The notes under the pieces: generated by a model
Databases searched by the model: none
Seen by the model: the letters and a program-made list of their open reading frames with translations, nothing else
What the model was told of the DNA's origin: nothing
Assembly (NCBI RefSeq): GCF_003259365.1
Contig: NZ_QLLY01000011.1
Location: 189,680 to 253,679 of the forward strand
From: Streptomyces sp. PsTaAH-137
GTDB lineage: Bacteria; Actinomycetota; Actinomycetes; Streptomycetales; Streptomycetaceae
Reading direction: 5' to 3'
DNA length: 64,000 bases
Program-made: the position numbers and the translations under genes
Part shown: in pieces, positions 1 to 9,200 of the stretch
How positions within the stretch are numbered: position 1 is the stretch's first letter
Layout of the letters: each line of letters begins with the position of its first letter

Positions 1-1
1 C

Positions 2-76
2 GCGCGATTAGCTCAGCGGGAGAGCGCTTCCCTGACACGGAAGAGGTCACTGGTTCAATCCCAGTATCGCGCACCA
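2..76 (+). tRNA. tRNA-Val (GAC)
   Basis: A full cloverleaf can be read. The acceptor stem pairs GCGCGAT (2-8) with ATCGCGC (66-72). The anticodon stem CTTCC/GGAAG encloses the loop CTGACAC with anticodon GAC (Val). The T-arm is ACTGG-TTCAATC-CCAGT. Discriminator A73 is followed by an encoded CCA (74-76). A strong hairpin follows 2 nt later. Only one base precedes the gene, so its promoter and any neighbouring tRNA lie outside the window. Confidence 0.97.
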
Positions 77-78
77 GC

Positions 79-113
79 AAGAAGCCCCCGGTCCTCGTGA
101 CCGGGGGCTTCTT
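79..113. terminator. Bidirectional terminator hairpin between tRNA-Val and zinc-ribbon gene
   Basis: A perfect 15-bp inverted repeat (79-93 with 99-113) with a 5-nt loop lies between the tRNA 3' end and the converging minus-strand gene that ends at 127. No long T run follows, as is usual for Streptomyces terminators. It can serve both transcripts. Confidence 0.85.
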
Positions 114-126
114 CGTGTGTCAGGGC

Positions 127-411
127 TCAGGAGGAGAAGAGCATCCGGCCGAAGCCGCGCTGGTGGTGGCCGTGGTGCCCGTGGTGGCCGCCGTGGTGCG
201 GGGCGCCCCAGGCGGGGGCCGGGGCGGCGGGATAGGCCTGTGGGGCGGGCGGGGCCGGTGGGGCCTGCTGCTGCCACTGGGATTCGAGGCGGGTCAGCGA
301 CTCCAGCTCGCCGTAGTCCAGGAATATCCCGCGGCAACCGCTGCACTGCTCGATCTGGACGCCATTGCGGTTGTAGGTGTGCATCGGTGCGTGACACTTG
401 GGACACTGCAT
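127..411 (-). CDS. TFIIB-type zinc-ribbon protein with His-rich tail
   Basis: Encodes 94 aa. Residues 1-32 form a zinc ribbon with two CxxC pairs (CPKCH near the N-terminus and CSGC about 20 residues on), matching the short bacterial zf-TFIIB-like family. The rest is a Gln/Pro/Ala-rich linker and a Gly/His-rich segment (repeated HHG) that could bind metal. The start at 411 is chosen because GGGAG lies 10 nt upstream and the protein then begins directly with the zinc knuckle; a longer open frame exists but has no RBS. The cellular role is unknown. It is convergent with the tRNA and is followed upstream by the APH-like gene on the same strand. Confidence 0.75.
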   Translation of the reverse strand: MQCPKCHAPMHTYNRNGVQIEQCSGCRGIFLDYGELESLTRLESQWQQQAPPAPPAPQAYPAAPAPAWGAPHHGGHHGHHGHHQRGFGRMLFSS

Positions 412-480
412 GGTCGGCTCAACTCCCTGCCGGTCGGTGCTGCTTCGCCGGAACACTTCCCGGCTTCCGTCCCCCGCACC

Positions 481-1437
481 CTACTTGGCCGGATCGGTCC
501 CCAACTGGGTCGGCACGGATGCCATGCGGGCACAGGCGTCGACGACCGCTTCCTCCACCTCGTCCAGCACACGTCCCGCTCCGGTGGCCTTCGCCACGGC
601 GAGGGCCGCCGTCTGCACGGTGAGCGCGCGGGCCGGTACGTCGAGGGCCGGCCAGGGGTCGTCGAGGCTCAGCTCCTTTGCGCCGCCCGTGCGTTGGTAG
701 GCGGTCAGGAAACGTATCCAGTCCTCGGCGGGCAGCAGACCGCAGGCGAACCAGGCCGCAGGACGCGCCAAGTCCCATGCGGGGTCGCCGAGTCCGAGGT
801 CGTCGATGTCGATGAGGAGCCAGGCCGCAGGGTCGGCCGGGTGGCGGACCAGCTGGCCGAGGTGGAGGTCGCCGTGGCAGAGCGCGCGGGCGTGGTCGTA
901 CGGGGCCTCGGCGCGGGCCCAGGGCGGCAGGGCGCGCCAGGCGGCGAGGATCGGCGGCGCGGCCGGATGACCGGGAGCGGCGGCGCGCAGGCGGTCCAGC
1001 GCGGCGGCGGCCTTGAGCGGGCCCCGCATCGCGGGCAGGCCGGGCGGCAGCCGGTGCGCCGGGACGCTGTGGAGGCGGGCCAGGAGGGCGCCGGCGGCCT
1101 CCCACGGCGCTCGTTCGGGATGGTCCGGGTCGACCGGGGTGCCGTAGGGCCAGAGCGTGACCAGGCGGTCGTGCAGGGGCGACGCGGTGGGGCGCAGCGG
1201 CGGCAGGAGTACGCCGGTCAGGGCGGGGTGCGCGGCCACGGCGAGACGGCGGTCGAGGTCGGCGGGGTCCGTGCCGGGGCCGTGGGCCTTCGCGACGGTG
1301 TCGCCGTGCCGGACGACGGCGCCGTCGGGGCGGTCCGCGAGCGTCGTCGCGCCGCAGACGCACGGGATGCCCGCCGGGTGGGCGGCCGTACGGGCCTTGG
1401 CGCGCAGCTCGGGAAGGATGGGCGTGGAGGTGGTCAC
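481..1437 (-). CDS. Aminoglycoside phosphotransferase-family kinase
   Basis: 318 aa of the APH/choline kinase fold. The catalytic loop reads HGDLHLGQ (about residue 187); the family pattern is HxDxxxxN, so Gln stands at the usual Asn position. The metal-binding segment is LIDIDDLGLGDPAWDLA. The substrate cannot be told: genomic copies of this family in Streptomyces phosphorylate many small hydroxyl compounds, and nothing here indicates antibiotic resistance. The GTG start at 1437 is inferred from the start of family-like sequence; a longer in-frame extension is low-complexity and lacks an RBS. A strong hairpin upstream (1547-1582) separates it from the next gene on the strand. Confidence 0.8.
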   Translation of the reverse strand: MTTSTPILPELRAKARTAAHPAGIPCVCGATTLADRPDGAVVRHGDTVAKAHGPGTDPADLDRRLAVAAHPALTGVLLPPLRPTASPLHDRLVTLWPYGTPVDPDHPERAPWEAAGALLARLHSVPAHRLPPGLPAMRGPLKAAAALDRLRAAAPGHPAAPPILAAWRALPPWARAEAPYDHARALCHGDLHLGQLVRHPADPAAWLLIDIDDLGLGDPAWDLARPAAWFACGLLPAEDWIRFLTAYQRTGGAKELSLDDPWPALDVPARALTVQTAALAVAKATGAGRVLDEVEEAVVDACARMASVPTQLGTDPAK

Positions 1438-1546
1438 GGGTCCCCCGGGTGTGGTGCGTGGTCGCGCCGAGCCTACGGCTCCCGGCCCTCGCGCGTACCC
1501 CCGGGAAAAGGGGATCCGGAAGACCGGGAAAAGCGGACCGAAAAGC

Positions 1547-1582
1547 AATACTGCGCGCAGCTCCCCAGCTGCGCGCAGTATT
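1547..1582 (-). terminator. Perfect 16-bp hairpin, probable terminator
   Basis: A perfect inverted repeat (1547-1562 with 1567-1582, core CTGCGCGCAG, 4-nt loop). On the minus strand it is followed by a T-rich stretch (TTGCTTTTC), so it fits a terminator for the small membrane-protein gene ending at 1670. The dyad is also symmetric enough to bind a dimeric regulator. Confidence 0.7.
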
Positions 1583-1669
1583 TGTGCCGTCCGCCGCACC
1601 CCCGTCCCCACGGGGTTTCATGGCCGGATGTCCCCGCCCGGACCGCTCTTCCGGGTCTGGAGGCGCCGC

Positions 1670-1894
1670 TCAGCGCCCCAGCATCACGCCCACGGACGAC
1701 GCCTGTGTGACCATCGCGTCCCAGCCGCCGAAGACGACGACGAGCAGGGCAGCGAGAGGAAGGACCATGGCCGTGGCCACCAGGGGGTGGCGCCGGCCGG
1801 TGGCGGGGCCACCGAAGAGGCCGAACAGGCCGGACGCGCCGGCCCGGCCGATCCGCGTGCGGAACGCAGTGGTCCGCGATGCCGTGTCCGCCAT
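1670..1894 (-). CDS. Small membrane protein
   Basis: 74 aa, function unknown. A basic N-terminal half (many Arg) precedes one hydrophobic helix at about residues 40-57, so it is probably a single-pass inner-membrane protein with its N-terminus inside. The start at 1894 has GGGAGAGG just upstream. It is monocistronic: a hairpin follows at 1547-1582, and the gap of about 220 nt upstream (1895-2112) holds nothing I recognise. Confidence 0.6.
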   Translation of the reverse strand: MADTASRTTAFRTRIGRAGASGLFGLFGGPATGRRHPLVATAMVLPLAALLVVVFGGWDAMVTQASSVGVMLGR

Positions 1895-2112
1895 GGCCCT
1901 CTCCCTTCCCGGTCAAGATTCTGTTGTCCTGTGTGGTTGGCAGCGGCGGGCACCTGACCTCGGGGGACGAGTGCTGCACCCGCCGCTTGACCTCAAATCT
2001 ACGGTCGCCGCACGTCCCGGTCGTCATGCCCTCGTACCGATTGCCGGGCCTCCCGGAGGATGAGCGCTTCCGGCTCGTGTACTCCCCTGGGTGGAGACGG
2101 TGGCCCGTGGGG

Positions 2113-2391
2113 CTACGAGGTCTCGGGGTCTTCCCCCAGGGAACGGCCCGTCCGCGCCTCCCGCTCGGCCGCCTCCTCGCGCGGCACCGGCTGCTCGACC
2201 AGGGCCAGCACCCGGGTCGCCATGAAGCGCGCGGTGCGCACCACGGAGCCGGACCGGGTGACTTCGCTCACTTCCACGACTCCCCTGCGCACCGCCGTCT
2301 CCACTCTTCGACCGGCGCGGCTGGCCACCACCTCGTACGTGCGTGTCGTGTCCCCGGCGTCCACGACTATCTCGACCCGATCACCCTTCAT
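2113..2391 (-). CDS. Small conserved basic protein, function unknown
   Basis: 92 aa. The N-terminal half (about 1-60) is rich in beta-type residues (EIVVDAGDTTRTYEVVAS, then VEVSEVTRSGSVVRTARF) and looks like one small beta domain; the C-terminus is charged and probably disordered. No signal or membrane segment is seen. The start at 2391 is chosen for the AGGGGGAT sequence about 10 nt before it; the longer upstream frame runs into the divergent promoter region of the kinase gene. I recognise the style of a conserved Streptomyces hypothetical protein but no family. Confidence 0.65.
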   Translation of the reverse strand: MKGDRVEIVVDAGDTTRTYEVVASRAGRRVETAVRRGVVEVSEVTRSGSVVRTARFMATRVLALVEQPVPREEAAEREARTGRSLGEDPETS

Positions 2392-2590
2392 GGGCTCAAT
2401 CCCCCTTCTGCGACGGGTGGTTGGGATATCGGGCGGTATGGATCCGCCCTGCTCCCGCGCTCCCTGACCACTCTTCAAGTTTCCCACCCGGCACTGACAA
2501 TCGAATGGGCCGTGAGGGCGCGGCCTCTGCGCGCAGCCGGGCGCGGAAACGTAAGCTGTGGCTCGTCAGACGGACCGGGCAGCAGCGGGG

Positions 2591-3892
2591 ATGGACATGG
2601 CGATGATGCGCCTGAGGCGCGAGGACCCGCGCGTCGTCGGCTCGTTCAGGCTTCACAGACGGCTCGGGGCCGGCGGGATGGGCGTGGTCTATCTCGGCTC
2701 CGACCGCAGGGGCCAGCGGGTCGCGCTCAAGGTGATCAGGCCGGATCTGGCGGAGGATCAGGAGTTCCGGTCGCGCTTCGCGCGCGAGGTGTCCGCCGCA
2801 CGGAGGATCCGGGGCGGGTGTACGGCGCGCCTGGTGGCCGCCGACCTGGAGGCCGACCGTCCGTGGTTCGCCACGCAGTACGTGCCCGGCCCCTCGCTGC
2901 ACGACAAGGTGGCGGAGGAGGGCCCGCTGGCCGCGGCCGACGTGGCCGCCGTGGGCGCCGCGCTGTCGGAGGGGCTCGTCGCCGTGCACGAGGCGGGCGT
3001 CGTGCACCGGGACCTCAAGCCGTCCAACATCCTGCTGTCCCCGAAGGGGCCGCGGATCATCGACTTCGGTATCGCCTGGGCGACCGGCGCCTCGACGCTG
3101 ACGCACGTGGGGACCGCGGTGGGCTCCCCCGGCTTCCTGGCGCCCGAGCAGGTGCGCGGGGCCGCCGTCACCCCGGCCACGGACGTGTTCGCCCTCGGGG
3201 CCACCCTCGCGTACTCGGCGATGGGCGACTCGCCGTTCGGTCACGGCAGTTCCGAGGTCATGCTCTACCGCGTGGTGCACGAGGAGGCGCAGCTGCACGG
3301 GGTGCCGGACGCACTGGCACCGCTGCTGCGCGCGTGTCTGGCCAAGGATCCCGAGGAGCGGCCCAGCACGCTGCAACTGTCGCTGCGGCTCAAGGAGATC
3401 GCGGCCCGCGAGGCCCAGGGCCTCGGTGAGGCGCGGCCGCCGGCGCAGCGGATGGCGGAGCAGGACCGGCCGACGGGGCGGCTCGCCCACCCCACCGAGC
3501 GGCACGATGCGCACGAGCAGCACGAGCAGCAGCGCACGCAGCGGCGTACCCAGCCGGGCACGGCCACGCCCCGGCCCAGCAACGGGCGGACCGGCGGCGG
3601 CTCCCGCAACAGCACGTCGCGGTCGGGCAGCAGGCCGGCGCCGCGCAGTGGCGCGGGGCGTCCGGCGCCGCGGACGAACGGGACGGGGACGGGCAAGCGG
3701 CTGCGCCCCGCGAATCCGCGGCTGCTCGGCCAGCGGCTCTTCGTGTTCGTGGTCGTGACGCTGCTCGTGGCGCTGGCCATCGCGGCCATGCAGGGCTGCC
3801 AGGGTCCTTCGCGCGGCCTGGGCGACCTCGGTGTGCCGCACGCCAGTGCGACGCAGCCGCGGACGCCGTCCGCCGGCGACAGCGCGGGCTGA
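2591..3892 (+). CDS. Hanks-type Ser/Thr protein kinase with C-terminal membrane helix
   Basis: 433 aa. The kinase domain occupies roughly residues 17-270: Gly loop GAGGMGVVYLG, ATP-binding Lys in VALKVI, catalytic loop HRDLKPSN, metal-binding DFG, and a PEQ motif (APEQ) in the activation segment. Then comes a Pro/Gly/Arg-rich linker of about 110 residues and one membrane helix (about 385-403), leaving a short outer tail without PASTA repeats. It therefore resembles the actinobacterial PknB/AfsK group, with a minimal external sensor. The start is uncertain: ATG at 2591 or 2597 follows GCGGGG; a GTG at 2558 lacks an RBS. It stands alone, divergent from the 2113-2391 gene and convergent with the methyltransferase. 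Confidence 0.9.
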   Translation: MDMAMMRLRREDPRVVGSFRLHRRLGAGGMGVVYLGSDRRGQRVALKVIRPDLAEDQEFRSRFAREVSAARRIRGGCTARLVAADLEADRPWFATQYVPGPSLHDKVAEEGPLAAADVAAVGAALSEGLVAVHEAGVVHRDLKPSNILLSPKGPRIIDFGIAWATGASTLTHVGTAVGSPGFLAPEQVRGAAVTPATDVFALGATLAYSAMGDSPFGHGSSEVMLYRVVHEEAQLHGVPDALAPLLRACLAKDPEERPSTLQLSLRLKEIAAREAQGLGEARPPAQRMAEQDRPTGRLAHPTERHDAHEQHEQQRTQRRTQPGTATPRPSNGRTGGGSRNSTSRSGSRPAPRSGAGRPAPRTNGTGTGKRLRPANPRLLGQRLFVFVVVTLLVALAIAAMQGCQGPSRGLGDLGVPHASATQPRTPSAGDSAG

Positions 3893-3901
3893 GCGCTCCG
3901 A

Positions 3902-4729
3902 TCAGAGTTCGGGGCGGCCGGTGGCCACCGCGTAGAACGCGACCGCGGCCGCCGCTCCGACGTTCAGCGAGTCCACGCCGTGGGCCATCGGGATGCGGAC
4001 CCATTCGTCGGCGGCCATGAGGGCCTTGGTCGTCAGGCCGTCGCCCTCGGCGCCGAGCATCAGAGCCACCCGGTCCATCCGGTGCGGGGCCACCTCGTCC
4101 AGGGACTTCGCCCGCTCGGCCGGGGTGAGCGCCAGCAGGCTGAAGCCCGCCTCGCGCACCGACTCGAGCGACTTCGGCCAGGTCTCCAGGCGGGCGTAAG
4201 GCACCGAGAAGACCGCGCCCATGGAGACCTTCACCGAGCGTCGGTAGAGCGGGTCCGCGCAGTCCGGGGAGAGCAGGACCGCGTCCATGCCCAGCGCCGC
4301 GGCCGAGCGGAAGATCGCGCCGATGTTGGTGTGGTCGTTCACCGACTCCATGATCACGACACGCCGGGCCGTCGCGAGCAGGTCCTCGGCCGTCGGCAGC
4401 GGCTTGCGCTGCATGGAGGCGAGGGCGCCGCGGTGCACGTGGTAGCCGGTGACCTGTTCGGCCAGGTCGGGGGCGACCGCGTAGACCGGGGCGGGGACCT
4501 CGTCGATGACGTCGCGCATGACGTCGACCCACTTGGCGGAGAGCAGCATCGAGCGCATCTCGTAGCCGGCCAGCTTGGCCCGGCGGATGACCTTCTCGCC
4601 CTCGGCGATGAACAGGCCCTCGGCGGGTTCGCGCTTGCGGCGCAGCTCCACGTCGGTCAGGCCCGTGTAGTCGCGCAGGCGCGGGTCGTCGGGGTCCTCG
4701 ATGGTGATGAGACCTCTGGGTTCAGCCAC
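3902..4729 (-). CDS. TrmH/SpoU-family RNA 2'-O-methyltransferase
   Basis: 275 aa. A substrate-binding N-terminal domain (about 1-105) is followed by the SPOUT knot domain with its three motifs: NDHTNIGAIFRSA, LGAEGDGL and SLNVGAAAAVAFY. These motifs bind SAM in the knot and carry the catalytic Arg/Asn-Ser residues that methylate ribose 2'-OH in rRNA or tRNA. The exact RNA target is not evident. The gene is 54 nt downstream of the siroheme synthase gene on the same strand and may be co-transcribed. A second SpoU paralog lies at 52806-53648 in this window. Confidence 0.9.
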   Translation of the reverse strand: MAEPRGLITIEDPDDPRLRDYTGLTDVELRRKREPAEGLFIAEGEKVIRRAKLAGYEMRSMLLSAKWVDVMRDVIDEVPAPVYAVAPDLAEQVTGYHVHRGALASMQRKPLPTAEDLLATARRVVIMESVNDHTNIGAIFRSAAALGMDAVLLSPDCADPLYRRSVKVSMGAVFSVPYARLETWPKSLESVREAGFSLLALTPAERAKSLDEVAPHRMDRVALMLGAEGDGLTTKALMAADEWVRIPMAHGVDSLNVGAAAAVAFYAVATGRPEL

Positions 4730-4783
4730 GGATCGATACTGCCTTGTTCTGGTTGTGGTGCCAACGGTTGAGTACTGCTCTTG

Positions 4784-6019
4784 CTACCGCTGGTTACGTG
4801 TGGGGTTCTCGTGGACCACCGCGCCGACGACGATGACCGCCGGGGGCTTCACGCCTTCCGCGACGGCCCGCTCGCCGACCGTGGCGAGGGTCGCGTCGAC
4901 GCGGCGCTGGGCGGACGTCGTGCCCTCCTGGACGAGGGCGACGGGGGTGTCGGCCGGCTTTCCGTGCGCGATCAGGGCCTCGGCGATCTTTCCGATCTTG
5001 TCGACGCCCATGAGGATCACGAGGGTGCCGGTCAGCCGGGCCATCGCCGGCCAGTCGACGAGGGAGCGCGCGTCGTCGGGGGCGACATGGCCGCTGACCA
5101 CGGTGAACTCGTGGGCGACACCGCGGTGGGTGACGGGGATGCCGGCCGCGCCGGGCACCGATATCGAGCTGGAGATGCCGGGCACGACGGTGACCGGGAT
5201 GCCCTCGGCGGCGAGCGCCTGGGCCTCCTCCATGCCGCGGCCGAAGACGTAGGGGTCGCCGCCCTTGAGGCGGACGACGGCCTTGCCCTGCTTGGCGTGG
5301 TCGATGAGGGCCTGGTTGATGGCCTCCTGGACCATCTGACGGCCGTACGGGATCTTCGCCGCGTCGATCACCTCGACGTGCGGCGGGAGTTCGTCGAGCA
5401 GGTCGCGCGGGCCGAGCCGGTCGGCGATGACGACGTCGGCCTCCGCGAGGAGCCGGCGGCCGCGGACCGTGATCAGGTCGGGGTCGCCGGGGCCGCCGCC
5501 GACCAGGGCGACGCCCGGGGTGCGGGTGCGTTCCGCGGTGACCGTGCCGTCGCGCAGGGCCTCGACCAGCGCGTCGCGTACCGCGGCCGTGCGGCGCGGG
5601 TCGCGGTCGGCGGCCTCGGTGGACAGCACCGCGACGGTGACGCCCTCGGTGCGGCCGGTGGCCGGGGTCCAGGCCGTCGCGGCCTCGGCGTCGTCGGAGC
5701 GGACGCACCAGGTGCGGTTGCGCTCCGCTTCGGCGGAGGCCAGGTCGTTCGCGGCGCGGTCCGCCGTGGCGACGAGGACGTACCAGGCGCCGGTCAGGTC
5801 GCCCTCCTCGTAGCGGCGACGGGTCCACGTGATCTCGCCCGCGTCGGCCATGGCCTCGACGGAGGGGGTCGCGGACGGGGAGATCAGGGTGATGTCCGCG
5901 CCGGCCGCTATCAGCGCGGGCAGCCTGCGCTGGGCTACCTGGCCGCCGCCGATCACTATCGTCCTGCGGTTCGTCAGGCGGAGGCCGACGGGGTATGCGG
6001 GGTGCTGGGGGGACGGCAT
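4784..6019 (-). CDS. cysG: Siroheme synthase: precorrin-2 dehydrogenase / uroporphyrinogen-III C-methyltransferase
   Basis: 411 aa with both halves of CysG. Residues 1-150 carry the NAD-binding GGGQVAQRR of the precorrin-2 dehydrogenase/ferrochelatase part. Residues 165-405 are the SAM-dependent methyltransferase with GGGPGDPDLITVRG, RLKGGDPYVFGRG and VPGISSSISVPG. It makes precorrin-2 and siroheme, which feeds sulfite/nitrite reductases and the corrinoid branch. The start at 6019 is chosen because family sequence begins there and GGAG lies about 10 nt upstream; the frame continues further upstream without family similarity. The next upstream gene on the strand encodes BluB-CobT, which fits a corrinoid cluster. 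A palindrome GTGACAGTCAC at 6113-6123 lies near its likely promoter. Confidence 0.93.
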   Translation of the reverse strand: MPSPQHPAYPVGLRLTNRRTIVIGGGQVAQRRLPALIAAGADITLISPSATPSVEAMADAGEITWTRRRYEEGDLTGAWYVLVATADRAANDLASAEAERNRTWCVRSDDAEAATAWTPATGRTEGVTVAVLSTEAADRDPRRTAAVRDALVEALRDGTVTAERTRTPGVALVGGGPGDPDLITVRGRRLLAEADVVIADRLGPRDLLDELPPHVEVIDAAKIPYGRQMVQEAINQALIDHAKQGKAVVRLKGGDPYVFGRGMEEAQALAAEGIPVTVVPGISSSISVPGAAGIPVTHRGVAHEFTVVSGHVAPDDARSLVDWPAMARLTGTLVILMGVDKIGKIAEALIAHGKPADTPVALVQEGTTSAQRRVDATLATVGERAVAEGVKPPAVIVVGAVVHENPTRNQR

Positions 6020-6112
6020 GGCGGGCGGCTCCTGGCGGCGGGCTCGGGGGCTGCGACTTTGGAGCCCTGTGACGTGCAGGTTCTGGTGAGGGCAGCTTAT
6101 GTCGGGGCCTCT

Positions 6113-6123
6113 GTGACAGTCAC
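6113..6123. promoter_or_regulatory. Short palindrome in cysG upstream region
   Basis: GTGACAGTCAC is a perfect dyad about 95 bp upstream of the chosen cysG start, just before a -10-like CATAAG on the minus strand. It may be a regulator site. No regulator is identified, and an 11-bp dyad can occur by chance. Confidence 0.3.
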
Positions 6124-6199
6124 CCGGCACCGTAGGGCTGTGCCCACCCGTTCCGTCCCCCACAGCCTTGAGGGCGTGGGAGGTGCCCCCGGACGGAAC

Positions 6200-6230
6200 G
6201 CCTGCCCACAGCGCGGAGCTGTGGGCAGGC
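6200..6230 (-). terminator. Terminator of BluB-CobT gene
   Basis: A perfect 13-bp inverted repeat (6200-6212 with 6218-6230) with a 5-nt loop starts 7 nt past the stop codon of the large fusion gene. It suggests that cysG is not transcribed only by read-through. Confidence 0.8.
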
Positions 6231-6236
6231 TTGCGT

Positions 6237-9200
6237 CTACTTCTCGGTGACGCCCGCCGAGTCGAACGTCGCCACCTCGTGCATCGCCCGCGCCGCGCTC
6301 TGGACGATCGGAAGGGCCAGGAGGGCGCCGGTGCCCTCGCCGAGGCGGAGGTCGAGGTCGACCAGGGGGCGCAGGCCCAGCTTGTTCAGGGCCGCGACAT
6401 GGCCGGGCTCGGCGCTGCGGTGGCCCGCGATGCAGGCCGCGAGCACCTCGGGGGCGATGGCCCGGGCGACCAGGGCGGCCGCACCGGCGCTGACGCCGTC
6501 GAGGATGACCGGCGTACGCAGCGAGGCGCCGCCCAGGAGCAGGCCGACGAGGGCCGCGTGCTCCAGGCCGCCGACCGCCGCGAGGACGCCGATCGGGTCC
6601 GCCGGGTCGGGCCGGTGCACGTCGAGGGCGCGGCGCACGACCTCGATCTTGCGGGCGTGCGTCTCGTCGTTGATGCCGGTGCCGCGGCCGGTGACCTCGG
6701 CCGGGTCGACCTCGGTGTAGACGGAGATCAGGGCGGCCGACGCCGTCGTGTTCGCGATGCCCATCTCGCCGGTGAGCAGCGCCTTGTTGCCCGCCGCGAC
6801 CAGGTCGCGGGCGGTCTCGATGCCGACCTCGATGGCCGCCTTGACCTCTTCGCGGGTCAGCGCGGGACCGGTCGTCATGTCGGCGGTGCCGGCCCGCACC
6901 TTGCGGGGCAACAGGCCGGGCGTGGCCGGGAGTTCGGAGGCGACGCCCACGTCGATGACGCAGACCTCGGCGCCGACCTGGTTCGCGAACGCGTTGCAGA
7001 CCGCGCCGCCGCCCAGGAAGTTCGCGACCATCTGGCCGGTGACCTCTTGCGGCCACGGGGTGACGCCCTGGGCGTGCACGCCGTGGTCGCCCGCGAAGAT
7101 CGCGACGGCCGCGGGCTCCGGGACCGGGGGCGGGCACATCCGGGACAGGCCGGACAGCTGCGCGGAGATGATCTCCAGCATGCCGAGCGCCCCGGCGGGC
7201 TTCGTCATGCGCTTCTGCCGCTCCCAGGCCTCGCCGAGCGCCTTGGCGTCCAGCGGGCGGATGTTGGAGACGGTCTCGGCGAGCAGGTCGTGCGGGTCCT
7301 CGCCGGGCAGGGCCCGACGCCCGTACGTCTCCTCGTGGACGACCCAGGACAGCGGGCGGCGCTTGGACCAGCCCGCCTGCATCAGCTCGGGCTCCTCCGG
7401 GAACTCGTCGACGTAACCGACGCAGAGGTAGGCGACGACTTCGAGGTGGTCGGGCAGGCCGAGCGTGCGGACCATCTCGCGCTCGTCGAAGAACGAGACC
7501 CAGCCGACGCCCAGGCCCTCGGCGCGGGCGGCGAGCCACAGGTTCTCGACCGCGAGCGCGGAGGAGTACGGCGCCATCTGGGGCTGCGTGTGCCGGCCCA
7601 GGGTGTGGCGGCCGCCGCGGGTCGGGTCGGCGGTGACGACGATGTTCACCGGGGTGTCGAGGATGGCCTCGATCTTCAGTTCCTTGAACTGCTTCGCGCG
7701 GCCCTTGGGCAGGGACTTCGCGTACGCGTCCTTCTGCCGCATGGCCAGTTCGTGCATCGTGCGCCGGGTCTCGGCGGAGCGGATGACGACGAAGTCCCAG
7801 GGCTGGGAGTGGCCGACGGACGGCGCCGTGTGGGCCGCCTCCAGGACGCGGAGCAGCACCTCGTGCGGGATGGGGTCGCCGCGGAAGCCGTTGCGGATGT
7901 CGCGGCGCTCGCGCATCACGCGCAGGACGGCCTCGCGCTCGGCGTCGTCGTAGCCGGGGGCCGCGGTGCCGATCGGCTCCGGCTCCCCCGCCTCGGGCAG
8001 CGGCTCGGGCTCGGGCTGCGCCTCGTCGACGAGCTGAACGGGCTGGGCGTCCTGGAGCAGCTGAGGCTCGTGGACGGGCTCCGGGGCGACCTCGATCAGC
8101 TCCGGCTCCTCGTCGGCGACGGGCTCCTGCACCATGACGGGCTCGGGCACCGGGGCCTGCTCGGGCGTCGGGGCCGCGGCGGGGCCGCCGTCGCGCGGGG
8201 CGGGCACCGAGGCCGCGATCTCGATCTGCTCAGGACCCTCGGCGGGCTCGGGCTGCTGCTCGGGCTGTTCCTCGGCCGCCTGCGGGGCGACCGGCACCTC
8301 GGCGAGCGCCTGCTCCTCGGGCTCCGGCTGCTGAAGCGGCTCGACCGGTACCGGGCCCAGCGCGATCGGCGCCTCGGGCTGCGGCTCGGGCTCCGCCGGG
8401 GCCACGGGCTCCGGGACGGGCTGCTCGGCGATCGGTTCCAGCGGCTCCTGCTGCGCGACCGGCTCGGCGGGCTGCGGGAGCTGCTCGGCCGGGGCGACCG
8501 GCTCGGGCTGGGCGATCTGCTCGGGCTCAGCGGCGACCGGCTCGGGCATCTGCTCCGCGGCGGGCTCCGGCATCGGCGGGACCGTCATGGCGTGCGGCGG
8601 CGTCGGGGCCAGGTGCGGGGTCGTGGGCACGACGCCCTCGACGGGCACGAACTGGCCGAGCGGCTGCTGCCCGGTCTCCTGCGGCATGCCGTACGGGTCG
8701 GCCTGCTCGGCCTGGCCCGCGTAGGCACCGACCGGGGCGGGCTCGGCGACCGGCGCGAACTGCGCCGCGGCCACCTGCTCCTGCGGGACGGCGTACGCCT
8801 CCGGAACGACCGTTTCTGCGGGGATCTGCGGCATTTCGAACCCCGGCTGCGGCTGCGCGTCCGCGGACTCCCACGGCGCGGCGCCCTGCGGCGGGATGTC
8901 GAGGTACTCGGGACCCGTGGTGGGCGGACCCGACTGCCGTACGGGCATCGGGTTGGCCGGGGTCTGCTGCGCGGGGCCGCGGTCGGCGAGCGAGCGCACG
9001 GTGCCGCCCGTCTCGGGCGTGGGCGGGCCCATGTGCAGCGGGCGGCGGGCGGGGCCCTGGTTCACGGCACCGGCGGCGGCCGGCTGGTTCTGCAGGTGCA
9101 TGCCGCCCATGTCGTGGTGCCCGCTGTCGCGGCCGGCCATCTCGTGCGGGCCCGGCTCGTGCGCCTGGGGAGCGGGCGCGGCGGCATAGCCCTGCTGCGG

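Noticed and set aside
481..1437. Aminoglycoside resistance kinase
   Set aside because: It is only a general APH-fold member with Gln at the usual catalytic-loop Asn position; no antibiotic cluster is nearby.
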